Shown in pieces: positions 25,741-46,391 of a stretch of DNA of 64,000 nucleotides. The stretch covers positions 15,268,534 to 15,332,533 of the forward strand of contig NC_044919.1 in assembly GCF_003576645.1 (NCBI RefSeq), given 5' to 3'. Source of the DNA: Ipomoea triloba (Eukaryota > Streptophyta > Magnoliopsida > Solanales > Convolvulaceae). The notes beneath the pieces were generated by a model. That model saw only the letters and a list, made by a program, of their open reading frames with translations. It ran no database searches and had not been told where the DNA came from. Within the stretch, counting starts at the first letter, position 1; each line of letters begins with the position of its first letter. A program made the position numbers and the translations under genes.

Positions 25741-28700
25741 GGGTCACACTTGTGTGAGACCGTCTCACGGATCTTAGATTTGTGAGACGGGTCGGGTCTT
25801 TTGTTATATGGATCAATCACATGCCACCTACAATCTCACGCTGCTCCCTACTTCACTTTATGTTTCTGCCACATGCGATTTCTTCTTCAGAATCTATCAA
25901 CCTTGGCCTTCATTCTTCGATCTCATCCTCTGGTCCCACTTCCTGCGATTGCATCTTCTGCCACCACTTCCTTCGACCTCATTGATCTTCTGAGCTCGTC
26001 CTCCTCCATCTCCTCCGACCTCATCGATCTTCTGCCTCCGACCTCATCCTCCGGTTCCATCTCTTTTGAATTTCTCATCCTCCCATACCCTCCGCCTCCT
26101 CGTACCATGTTCCCGTAACAATGATGAAAGTGATGAAGCAAATCCTTTCCACCAACATTATTTTCATCATCTTCAATTCCTTGTTAGTAATGATGACTAA
26201 AATAGGACATTGAGATTACATTAAAACTCATCTAGCGTATCCTCACAATACAAATGTAAATTTTTAATACATTCATATTTAATCATTTTTATTACATTTT
26301 ACATTTAGACTATACAGTATTGTGTTTAATATTTAAAGTATTAAATATATCTACCTTAAATAGTGTACTAGATTAGTTCTATAAAGTATTACATTTAGAC
26401 TATAAAGTATTCTATTTAAGGCTTAAATTATTAAATATATCTACCTTCAACTGTGTACTAGATCATATTAGTGCTATAAGTATTACATTTCAGCTATAAA
26501 GTATTGTGTTTAAGGTTTAAAGTAATAAATATATCTACCTTAAACCGTGTACTAGATTAGTGCTATGAAGTATTACATTTAGTTTATAAAGTATTATTTT
26601 TAAGGCTTAAAGTATTAAATATATATTCACCTTAAACTGTATACTATATTTGAGCTATGAAGTATTACATTTAGGCTATAAAGTATTGTGTTTAAGGTTT
26701 AAAGTATTGATTATATCTACCTTAAATTGTGTATTAGATTTATGATATAAAGTATTACATTTAGACTATAAAGTATTCTATTTAAGGGTTAAATTATTAA
26801 ATATATCTACCTTCAACTGTGTACTAGATCATATTAGTGCTATAAGTATTACATTTCAGCTATAAAGTATTGTGTTTAAGGTTTAAAGTAATAAATATAT
26901 CTACCTTAAATAGTGTACTAGATTAGTTCTATAAAGTATTACATTTAGACTATAAAGTATTGTGTTTAAGGTTTAAAGTATTGATTATATCTACCTTAAA
27001 TTGTGTATTAGATTTATGATATAAAGTATTACATTTAGACTATAAAGTATTGTGTTTAAGGCATAAAGTATTAATTATGTCTACCTTAAACTATATACTA
27101 GATTATAGCTATGAAGTATTAAATTTAGGCTATAAACTATTGTGTTTAAGGTTTAAAGTATTGATTATATCTACCTTAAATTGTGTATTAGATTTATGAT
27201 ATAAAGTATTACATTTAGGAAATTGTGTATTAGATTTATGATATAAAGTATTACATTTAGGTTATAAAGTATTGTGTTTAAGGCTTAAAGTATTAAATAT
27301 GTCTACCTTAAACTGTATACTAGATTATAGAGTATTAAATATGTCTACCTTAAACTGTATACTAGATTATAGCTATGAAGTAATGTCTACCTTAAACTGT
27401 ATACTAGATTATAGCTATGAAGTACTACATTTAGGCTATAAAGTATTGATTATATCTATATTAAACTGTGTATTAGATTTCTGTTATGATGTTTTATTTA
27501 CATTTAGGCTATAAAGTACTTCATGTGTTTAAGACTTAAAGTATTAAATATATCAACTGTGTATTAGATTTGTGATATGAAGTATTACATTTAGACTAAA
27601 AAGTATTATGTTTAAGGCTTAAAGTATTAAACATATCTACCTTAAACTGTGTACTAGATTAGTGCTAAGAAGTATTACATTTGGGCTATAAAGTATTGTG
27701 TTTAAGGCTTAAAGTATTAAATATATCTACCTTAAACTGTGTACTAGATTAGTGCTAAGAAGTATTACATTTGGGCTATAAAGTATTGTGTTTAAGGCTT
27801 AAAGTATTAAATATATCTACCATAAACTGTGTACTAGATAAGTGCTATGAAGTATTACATTTAGACTATAAAGTATTGTTTTTAAGGCTTAAAGTATTAA
27901 ATATATTCATCTTTTAAACTGTATACTGGATTTGAACTATAAAGTATTACATTTAGGCTATAAAGTAATGTGTTTAAGGTTTAAAGTATTGATTATATCT
28001 AGCTTAAATTGTGTATTAGATTTATGATATGAAAGTATTACATTTAGGCTATAAAGTACTGTGTTTAAGGATTAAAGTATTAAATATATCTACTTTGAAT
28101 TGTATACTAGATTAGAGCTATAAAGTATTACATTTATGCTATAAAGTAGGGTATTTAAGACTTAAAGTATTAATTATACCATTAGAGCATAACTTGTTGA
28201 AAAACCACGTCCTTGTTTGATTCTTCTTCATGATACACAAATAATCATAGGATTTTTATATGACAAGCTATGGCTGGTGCAAACCTATCTACAACAAGCT
28301 TAAGAACCAAAGGGAAAAAAGGTTTTGCATTTTGGAATCATAAATATTGCAATGAGTGAAGAAGATGAAATCGAGTACAAACTGGTGAAATTCATTTGGC
28401 GGCAACTAGTAACTAACACAGTGAGGGTGAGGTAAAGTGCGCAAAAGGAGTAGAGGCAACTTTTCAACATCTTCATCGGACCTTGCAACTAGTAGCAGAG
28501 GGTGAGGGGGATACTATAATTTCTTTTTATAATTTCTAACTAAACTTCATTTAGGATTGAGCCAGGGGAGGCTGGGGAACAAGCAAAATCACATTCATCT
28601 CAAGGCACTAATTATGAATCCTAAAATTTGCATTTCGAATGCACTACTGTACATGGATATAATCACATTGAAAGTTCTCACAATGATCAACCTCATGGAG

Positions 28701-29150
28701 CTCTAATAAAATTCAAACACACAAAGAAATGGAGACCAATTATCTCTCAAATCTACAACAACCCTCTACAATTAACCTCCAATGAAGAAATGCAGGAAAA
28801 AAAACTCGCAAAAACAACCGGCGCCATTGCATTTGAGAAATTACCGCGCAGAATTTGATAAAAACTCTTGTTGTTGTTGTTGTTTACCGGAGTTGAAGGA
28901 TGCGGCAAAAATGGAGGCGGAGTAGATGTGAGGAGGCGGAGAGCTTGAGCGGAAGAGATGGGAGGAAATGGAGAGGGCGAGCGGCGGAGATACGAGGAGG
29001 CAGAAAGCAGCGCATATATGATGATATGGGAAATCAATCTTGTGGCAAAAACAAAGAGGGAGAATCGATGAGGTAGAAAAAGCGGAGGGTGAGAAGCACA
29101 TGGTGACCCGAATAATAAGCGACTCGACCCGTCTCACACAAGTTTTTGCT
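25741..29150. mobile_element. 3.4-kb Mutator-like element carrying a satellite array
   Basis: Flanked by the 9-bp repeat ttaaaaata (25732-25740 and 29151-29159). Its ends share cttgtgtgagac in inverted orientation, with further gtctcac and gggtcg blocks. The interior has GC-rich flanks (25850-26110 with repeated ccgacctcatc; 28880-29030) around a ~2-kb array of 90-bp repeats. There is no transposase domain; ORFs in the GC-rich flanks are low-complexity. It sits in a Stowaway MITE just upstream of the dehydratase gene. Confidence 0.9.
26225..28175. repeat. 90-bp tandem satellite (about 21 copies)
   Basis: The unit has the order aagtattgtgtttaagg, then cttaaagtattaaatat, atctaccttaaactgtg, tactagattagtgct and atgaagtattacattta. 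Adjacent identical copies at 27661 and 27751 give a period of exactly 90. Some blocks repeat at ~367 bp (26399 and 26766), showing higher-order duplication of four units. The array lies wholly inside the Mutator-like element. Confidence 0.95.
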
Positions 29151-29159
29151 TTAAAAATA

Positions 29160-29213
29160 AGTTCAGTCAAACTTTATAAACCGAACCGGACAGTATTATG
29201 AATAAGTGTCATA
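29160..29213. mobile_element. Stowaway-like MITE, right part
   Basis: agttcagtcaaactttataa followed by accgaaccggacag matches cttcagtcaagcctcgttaa and acgaaccagacaacc near the end of the complete MITE at 56299. The outermost ggacggaggtag end has decayed. Confidence 0.72.
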
Positions 29214-29461
29214 TTAGAGTTAAAGTTAAAACCGAATATTGGTGTGATAGCGTTGGAACCAATTGGGTTCCCCCACCTAACCATTTCTATGATTCTATCT
29301 TAATTCCATCCGATCTCTCGTCCCCACCTCTATCATCATCTTAAGGTAAGGTAAGGTAAGGTAAGACTTCACATTTGACGAGGAGCACTTATCCTCTTCT
29401 ACTGCTACATTTCATACGGAGTGGATCATAAAATTTCGTTTTACCGCTCCGGCGATTTTCA
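29214..29461 (+). promoter_or_regulatory. Proximal promoter and 5' UTR of the dehydratase gene
   Basis: About 250 bp between the MITE remnant and the start codon. It contains a pyrimidine-rich part (29270-29345) and a perfect pentamer repeat, (aggta) x4, at about 29343-29364. Any more distal control sequence would have to lie inside or beyond the 3.4-kb transposon. Confidence 0.45.
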
Positions 29462-37340
<7,879 letters not shown>

Positions 37341-37742
37341 GGCTGAACGTGTAACGGTAATGCATGTACGAGTCTGATGGGTTTGTATGGAAATTAGCTC
37401 AGAAGTGTTTATGGTAGAGGGAAGAGAGGAGATTGAAAATATCAAGCGGATTTTATTAGGGAGTATATAATGTTGTGAGCTCATTAATTAATAGACTATT
37501 TTTTTTTTTTTTATGACAAGAGAAGCCATTAGAGTGTGCACTAGGTAAATCATATTCCTATATAATAAATTGACTAATTTGTTACTATATTTTTAAATGT
37601 GTTTTTACAACAAGTATATTTGTGGATGTGTTTTGCAATACTAAATTTACTATGCAATGTTGTTTTTTAGGGCAATTTATATCGTGAATCAGGGCCTACA
37701 TAACATTCTGGATCTTGGTTTGAAATGACGTCGTTTTGATAT
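37341..37742 (+). other. 3' UTR of the dehydratase gene and spacer
   Basis: No further ORF. A T tract lies at about 37500-37512, and no single poly(A) signal stands out. The MULE that follows starts at 37752. Confidence 0.4.
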
Positions 37743-37751
37743 CTAAATTTT

Positions 37752-38619
37752 GGCAAATTATGCTGTCGACCCAGGTCTACCTTGCAAGGTGGACTTGGGT
37801 CCAAAACTACGTTGTTTTTGTCTTTTTTTTTTTTTTTAAATTAGTAAACATATTGTTGAATATATAGTTGTCCAAAAATGTGTGAATGTAGAGGTTTCAA
37901 AGTGTGAATGTAGAGTATAGAAATCGTGAATGTAGATTTATGATTGTGTGAATGTGGAGGTTTCAAATTGTGAATATGGAGTATAGAAATCGTGAATGTA
38001 GTGTTATGCATGTGTGAATCTGTAATAGAGTTAAGAAGTTCTAGTAACTTGTAGCCCTGTAATGTGTGAATGTGGAGTTCTCAAGTTGTGAATGTGGAGT
38101 ATAGAAATCGTGAATGTAGTGTTATGCATGTGTGAATCTGTAATAGAGTTAAGAAGTTCTAGTAACTTGTAGCCCTGTAATGTGTGAATGTGGAGTTCTC
38201 AAGTTGTGAATGTGGAGTATAGGACCTGTGAATATAGAGTTTTGAATGTGTGAATGTGGAGGTTTCAAATTGTGAATATGGAGTATAGAAATCGTGAATG
38301 TAGAGTTATGCATGTGTGAATCTGTAATAGAGTTAAGAAGTTCTAGTAACTTGTAGCCCTGTAATGTGTGAATGTGGAGTTCTCAAGTTGTGAATGTGGA
38401 GTATAGGACCTGTGAATATAGAGTTTTGAATGTGTGAATGTGGAGTTTACAAATTGTGAATGTAGAGTATAGTGTATGTGAATGTAGAGTATAGTTACTA
38501 AACATATAATCCTGTAATGTGTGAATGTGGAGTTTACAAATTGTGAATGTAGAATATAGTGTATGTGAATGTAGAATATAGTGTATGTGAATGTAGACAC
38601 AGGTCCACGGCATCAACCC
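37752..38619. mobile_element. Mutator-like element with 9-bp target duplication and minisatellite core
   Basis: The direct repeat ctaaatttt flanks it (37743-37751 and 38620-38628). The inverted ends agree over atgctgtcgaccc...gtctac (left) and gatgccgtggacc...gtctac (reverse complement of right). The core is a ~118-bp repeat (ctagtaacttgtagccctgt at 38041 and 38159, again at 38343) made of shorter gtgtgaatgtggag motifs. A similar left-end sequence occurs at about 56625-56680. No transposase. Confidence 0.87.
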
Positions 38620-38786
38620 CTAAATTTTAACTGCAATATTTTTTTTTGTTCCCCATGTCTCTACACAATTACTAATCATTCTAGGTATAAAATTTACTCT
38701 TAAAGTATAAAATTTCATAATCATACTCTTAAAGTACAAAATTTCATAATACGATATAAAAATTCATAACATAAGACATATACACA

Positions 38787-38788
<2 letters not shown>

Positions 38789-38850
<62 letters not shown>
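38789..38850. repeat. (AT)n microsatellite
   Basis: About 60 bp of pure AT repeat in AT-rich DNA. Confidence 0.97.
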
Positions 38851-38854
<4 letters not shown>

Positions 38855-38859
38855 TTTCA

Positions 38860-39480
38860 AATCTAATTTAAGTAGAAAATTTATGCTTTATAGGGACATA
38901 AATTAATAAGATAAGACATAATATGGTATGTGTTACATAACTATTAATATATTCCAGGTACAGAGTTCATACTATTAATAAATAGAATTTCATAATACAA
39001 GATACAAAAATTCACAATACAAAATACATATACATGTTATATATTTACTTATTTTTCAAATTTGATTTAGATAGAGAATTTTATGTCCTATAAGCACAAA
39101 ATTTAAAGAACATAAAAATACAGCAGAAGCAGAGACGTCATAGAGGGGTCTGTAACATTTTTCCCTTAAGGAAAAATAATTGGTGCAAGATAATGGTAGG
39201 CTTTCAATAGCCATTATGTGATGACATGTAACAGTTGTAACAGTTACTGTTACAAAGCCTATAATGATGGCCCTATATGCTATATAAGCAGGGATCCCCC
39301 ACTGCTCAGGTAATAACTTTTTAGACCATCTATATTGAACCTGAGTCAAGTGGGAGACATACTACACAGACACTTTGCAGGAATCCTACCCAACCATCAC
39401 ATTCAACAGTATCAACAAAGCAAATCCAAAAACAACTATGACTGTAGGTTAGTCTAATTTGGTTATAAGCTTACAGGGTT
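38860..39480. other. AT-rich spacer, no gene
   Basis: No coding sequence recognised. Local direct repeats of the phrase aaatttcataatac occur around 38700-39010. Confidence 0.4.
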
Positions 39481-39589
39481 AGCTTTTTTAACCATGTTCT
39501 TTTCACTTCTCTCTTGGTGCTTGCTTAGCAACTACTGGAAACTTGGTCACTTCAAAGTGAAACTTGGTTACTTCCGTCTTCAAGGTAAC

Positions 39590-39762
39590 TTGGAGATGAG
39601 AAGGGAGAGTTTATTGCTGCAAAATGTATCCCATGTGGAGGTGTCTATCTCACAAAGGAAGCTGAAGCAATGGGAGTACGGGAAGCACTAAGTGGATTTA
39701 AGATTTGCAGTTCAACCAGGTTCAAGTGGAGCTGGATAATCAAGTCATTCAAGAACTGCAGG
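39590..39762 (+). pseudogene. LINE RNase H fragment, left part
   Basis: Plus-strand frames give EAEAMGVREAL, then after a shift FNQVQVELDNQVIQEL. This is the RNase H domain of plant LINEs (EAxAxxxAL ... xVxVExD...V). It is interrupted at 39762 by a hAT element and resumes at 41018. Confidence 0.72.
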
Positions 39763-41017
<1,255 letters not shown>

Positions 41018-41275
41018 ACTGCAGGCTCCTTTAAGTAGATTTTCCTTTGAGAATTATCATCAATAATATTAAAGAAACTGTTAGGAATTTTCATTTTATC
41101 ATTTTATCGTGGTTAAGTTTGTGAAATGATCAATGAATAGCATTGTTCATAATCTTGCTAGAGTAGCTTGTTCTATGCCTGATTGTATCTCCTGATTATT
41201 TGTTACCCCTCCAGTCATTTTGGACTGTTTGAGACGGAGTATATTGCCTCTTTCTGGTTTTTTTTTTAATAAAAA
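41018..41275 (+). pseudogene. LINE RNase H fragment, right part
   Basis: Continues the LINE reading after the hAT insertion: APLSRFSFENYH, then after frame changes SMNSIVHNLARVACSM. This matches the ...N..AH.LAR.A... tail of plant LINE RNase H. A T-rich, A-rich end follows near 41260. Confidence 0.7.
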
Positions 41276-41650
41276 ATTAATATTTTCATCCATGTGATGC
41301 ACGAAATGGATTTGTTATAATAATTGCTTAATTAATAGCTAATGTGTAGATATACACATGCGATGCTGGAACTTTAAAGATTTTATATACATTGTTTAGG
41401 ATTTTTATAAATTGGAAAAATATGCTCGTTCTCTAGTAACTCAGTTATAGGAATCAATTGCTATTCTAATTCATATGTATGGAAGATATATTTTTGTGTA
41501 GATATATAGCAATTTTTCCTTATTTTTCCTCTTCTTTTTAGATTTCCCTAGCATAAAGCCTAGTTTAATTTACACAGATTGCTTTAATTTCAAGCTAAGT
41601 TTTGATTGCGGATTGGAGTGGAATTGAAGAGAAAAAGCTCTTAAGTAGCT

Positions 41651-41697
41651 TTTGTCCCACATTGATTTGGGAAGTAGATTTGCACAACTACTTATAC
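41651..41697 (+). promoter_or_regulatory. Candidate snRNA-type promoter (USE plus TATA)
   Basis: gtcccacattg resembles the plant snRNA upstream element RTCCCACATCG with one mismatch, and the TATA-like cttataca follows about 30 bp later, close to the usual spacing. The sequence that would be transcribed runs into a G tract and an assembly gap, and I could not match it to a known snRNA. The motif pair may be chance or part of a repeat. Confidence 0.3.
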
Positions 41698-41753
41698 AAG
41701 AATCTTTTTAAGGCTTATTGAATTGTATAGCATAGAGGCTCTTTCTCGTGCAC

Positions 41754-42179
41754 GGGGGGGGGGGGGGGGGGGGGGGGGNNNNNNNNNNNNNNNNNNNNNN
41801 NNNNNNNNNNNNNNNNNNNNNNNNNNNNNNNNNNNNNNNNNNNNNNNNNNNNNNNNNNNNNNNNNNNNNNNNNNNNNNNNNNNNNNNNNNNNNNNNNNNN
41901 NNNNNNNNNNNNNNNNNNNNNNNNNNNNNNNNNNNNNNNNNNNNNNNNNNNNNNNNNNNNNNNNNNNNNNNNNNNNNNNNNNNNNNNNNNNNNNNNNNNN
42001 NNNNNNNNNNNNNNNNNNNNNNNNNNNNNNNNNNNNNNNNNNNNNNNNNNNNNNNNNNNNNNNNNNNNNNNNNNNNNNNNNNNNNNNNNNNNNNNNNNNN
42101 NNNNNNNNNNNNNNNNNNNNNNNNNNNNNNNNNNNNNNNNNNNNNNNNNNNNNNNNNNNNNNNNNNNNNNNNNNNNNNN
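41754..42179. other. G25 homopolymer and assembly gap (401 N)
   Basis: A run of 25 G (41754-41778) leads into 401 undetermined bases, and the gap ends in GGGG. The G tract is probably a read-end artefact or a true G-quadruplex-like block. Distances across this point are unreliable. Confidence 0.97.
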
Positions 42180-42329
42180 GGGGTGCAAATTAAATTTTAA
42201 AATGAACTTGAAAAGGCTTGACTCGTGTGCGCCAACACCTGTAGCCACGAATGTTGTTCAAAAATTGGCGTGCCTTGCAGGTTGAGTTATGCGAAATTTT
42301 CGTAACATCAACCATTGGGCTTGTTTTAC

Positions 42330-45300
42330 CCAAACCTTAATAGTATATGAGTGTTTTGGGCGGGAGGAATTGTATTACCATATTTGTACAATTGTATTAC
42401 ATTGTATTACTATATTTTACAATATTACACAAATCTTAATAGTATAGAAATGTTTTGGGCGGGAAGTTAAAGTTGAAGATATTGTTTTTATTAATAGTAT
42501 AGATTGCATTGCAGGGAATATATGTACTGTATTATTAAGATTAATAATTTTAATCTAGAGTTGAATTATGACTAGAAACGTAGGGAAGAATATATATTTT
42601 ATTAGAAATTGTATTACCATATTTTAATGTACAATTTTATTACGAATAGGAATTGTATTACCATATTTTACAATATTACGCAATCCTTAATAGTATACGA
42701 GTGTTTTGGGCGGTAAGTTAAAGTTGAGTATATTGTTTTTTTAATAATAGTATAGATTGCATTGCAGAGAAATATATGTACTGTATTATTACGATTAGTA
42801 ATTTTAATCAAGAATCCTATTACGAATAGGAACGTAGGGAAGAATATATTTTATTAGAAATTGTATTACCATATTTTAATGTACAATTGTATTACGAATA
42901 TGAATTATATTACCATATTTTACAATATTACGCAATTCTTAATAGTATAGGAGTGTTTTGGGCAGTAAGTTAAAGTTGAAGATATTGTTTTTATTAATAG
43001 AATAGATTGCATTGTAGGGAAATATATGTACTTCATTATTACGATTAGTAATTTTAATCTAAAATTGTATTACGAATAGAAACGTAGGGAAGAATATATT
43101 TTATTAGAAATTGTATTACCATATTTTAATGTACAATTGTATTATGAATATATAGGAATTGTATTACTATATTTTACAATATTACGTAAACTTTAATTGT
43201 ATAGTAGTGTTTTGGGCGGTAAGTTAAAGTTGAAGATATTGTTTTTATTAATAATATAGATAGTATAGACTGCATTACAGGGAAATATATGTACTGTATT
43301 ATTACGATTAGTAATTTTAATCTAAAATTGTATTATGAATAAGAACGTATGGAAAAATATACTTTATTAGAAATTGTATTACCATATTTTAATGTACAAT
43401 TTTATTACGAATATGAATTGTACTACCATATTTTGCAATATTACGCAATATATTATAGTATTGGAGTGTTTTGGGCATGAAGTTAAAGTTGAGGATATAT
43501 TGTTTTTATAAATGGTATAGATTGCATTGCAAGGAAATATATGTACTGTATTATTACAATTAGTAATTTCAATCAAGAATTATATTACGAATAGGAACAT
43601 ATGAAATAATATATTTTATTAGAAATTGTATTACCATATTTTAATATACAATTGTATTACGAATATGAATTATATTACCATATTTTACAATATTACACAA
43701 TCCTTAATAGTTTAGGAGTGTTTTGGGCGGTAAGTTAAAGTTGAAGATATTGTTTTTATTAATAGTATAGATTGCATTGAAGGAAAATATATTTACTGTA
43801 TTATTACGATTATTAATTTTAATCTAGAATTGTATTACGAATAGGAACGTAGGAAAGAATATATTTTATTAGAAATTGTATTACCATATTTTAGGAAAGA
43901 ATATATTTTATTAGAAATTGTATTACCATATTTTAATAAAGAATATATTTTATTAGAAATTGTATTACCATATTTTAATATTCAATTTTATTACGAATAG
44001 GAATTGCATTACCATATTTTACAATAATACGCAATCCTTAATAGTATAGGACTGTTTTGGGCGGGAAATTAAAGTTGAGGATATTGTTTTTTTTATTAAT
44101 AGTATAGATTGCATTGCAGGGAAATATATGTATTGTATTATTACGATTCGTAATTTTAATCAAGAATCCTATTACGAATAGTAACGTAGGGAAGAATATA
44201 ATTTATTAGAAATTTTATTACCATATTTTAATGTATAATTTTGTTACGAATAGAAATTGCATTATCATATTTTACAATATTACGCAATCCTTAATAGTAT
44301 AGGAGTGTTTTGGGCGGTAAGTTAAAGTTGAAGATATTGTTTTTATTAATAGTATAGATTGCATTGCAGGAAAATATATTTACTGTATTATTACGATTCT
44401 TAATTTTAATCTAGAATTTATTACGAATAGGAACGTAGGGAAGAATATATTTTATTAGAAATTGTATTTCCATATTTTAATGTACAATTGTATTATGAAT
44501 AGGAATTGTATTACATACTATATTTTACAATATTACGTACACTTTAATATTATAGTAGTGTTTTGGGCGGTAAGTTAAAGTTGAAGATATTGTTTTTATT
44601 AATAATAATATAGATAGTATAGATTAAATTGTAGGGAAATATATGTACTGTATTATTACGATTAGTAATTTTAATCTAGAATTGTATTACGAATAGGAAC
44701 GTAGGGAAGAATATACTTTATTAGAAATTGTATTACCATATTTATTGTACAATATTATTACGAATATGAATTGTACTACCATATTTTACAATATTACGCA
44801 ATCTATTATAGTATTGGAGTGTTTTGGGCATGAAGTTAAAATTGAGGATATAATTTTTTTTATAAATAGTATAGATTGTATTTAATGGATATATATGTAC
44901 TCTATTATTACGATTAATAATTTTAATCAAGAATTTTATTACGAATAGGAATGTATGGATGAATATATTTTATTAGAAATTGTATTACCATATTTTAATG
45001 TACAATTGTATTACGAATATGAATTATATTACCATATTTTACAATATTACACAATCCTTAATAGTATAGGAGTGTTTTGGGCGGTAAGTTAAAGTTGAAG
45101 ATATTATTTTTATTAATAGTATAGATTGCATTGCAGGGAAATATATGTACTGCATTATTACGATTAGTAATTTTAATCTAAAATTGTATTACGAATAGAA
45201 ACGTAGGGAATAATATATTTTATTAGAAATTGTATTACCATATTTTAATGTACAATTTTATTACGAATAGGAATTGCATTATCATATTTTACAATAATAC

Positions 45301-46385
45301 GCAATCCTTAATAGTATATGACTGTTTTGGGTGGGAAATTAAAGTTGAGGATATTGTTTTTTTATTAATTAAATAGTATAGATTGCATTGCAGGGAAATA
45401 TATGTATTGTATTATTATGATTCGTAATTTTAATCAAGAATCCTATTACGAATAGGAACGTAGGGAAGAATATAATTTATTAGAAATTGTATTACCATAT
45501 TTTGATGTACAATTTTGTTACGAATAGAAATTGCATTATCATATTTTACAATATTACGCAATCCTTAATAGTATAGGAGTGTTTTGGGCGTGAAGTTAAT
45601 GTTGAAGATTTATTGTTTTTATAAATAGTATAGATTGCATTGCAGGGAAATATATGTACTGTATTATTACGATTAGTAATTTTAATCAAGAATTCTATTA
45701 CGAATAGGAAAGTATGGAAGAATATATTTTATTAGAGATTGTATTACCATATTTTAATGTACAATTGTATTACGAATATGAACTATATTATCATATTTTA
45801 CATTATTACGCAATCCTTAATAGTATAGGAGTGTTTTGGGCGGTAATTAAAGTTGAAGATATTGTTTTTATTAATAGTATAGATTGCATTGCAGGAAAAT
45901 ATATTTAATGTATTATTACGATTATTAATTTTAATCTAGAATTGTATTACGAATAGGAACGTAGGAAAGAATATATTTTATTAGAAATTGTATTACCATA
46001 TTTTAATGTACAATTGTATTATGAATAAGAATTGTATTACTATATTTTACAATATTACGTAAACTTTAATAGTATAGCAGTGTTTTGGGTGGTAAGTTAA
46101 AGTTGAAGATATTGTTTTTATTAATAATATAGATAGTATAGATTGCATTGCATGGAAATATATGTAGTGTATTATTACGAATAGTAATTTTATTCTAGAA
46201 TTGTATTACGAATAAGGATTGTGTACAATTCGTAATACAATTTTAATCTATTCGTAATAAGGATTTGTAATACAATTTTAATCTATTCGTAATACAATTC
46301 TAGATTAAAATTAGTAATCGTAATAATACAGTACATATATTTCCCTGCAATGCAATCTATACTATTAATAAAAAAAATATTCTAA
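42330..46385. repeat. ~252-bp tandem array with Helitron-like terminus in each unit
   Basis: The marker gtgttttgggc recurs at 42351, 42450, 42701, 42953, 43207, 43466, 43718, 44052, 44304, 44558, 44819, 45072, 45322, 45579, 45831 and 46080, so most steps are 249-261 bp. Each unit contains attaatagtatagattgc, whose reverse complement has the TCTATACTATTAAT start typical of plant Helitron 5' ends. Variant units recur every fifth copy, about 1.27-1.35 kb apart. At 46210-46380 the last piece is inverted. A 41-bp block is triplicated near 43860-43980. Confidence 0.9.
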
Positions 46386-46391
46386 TAAAAG

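Noticed and set aside
25782..26141. Overlapping Ser/Pro/Leu-rich and Glu/Met-rich ORFs on both strands
   Set aside because: Low-complexity products of the ccgacctcatc repeats inside the Mutator-like element; no domain and no splice evidence.
28753..29170. Ser/Pro-rich minus-strand ORFs upstream of the dehydratase gene
   Set aside because: They lie in the GC-rich end of the transposon and cross its terminus; not a host gene.
38343..38616. Thr/His/Ser repeat ORFs on the minus strand
   Set aside because: Minisatellite translation inside the element at 37752.
41715..42248. Three long ORFs across the N run
   Set aside because: They consist of undetermined residues bridging an assembly gap.
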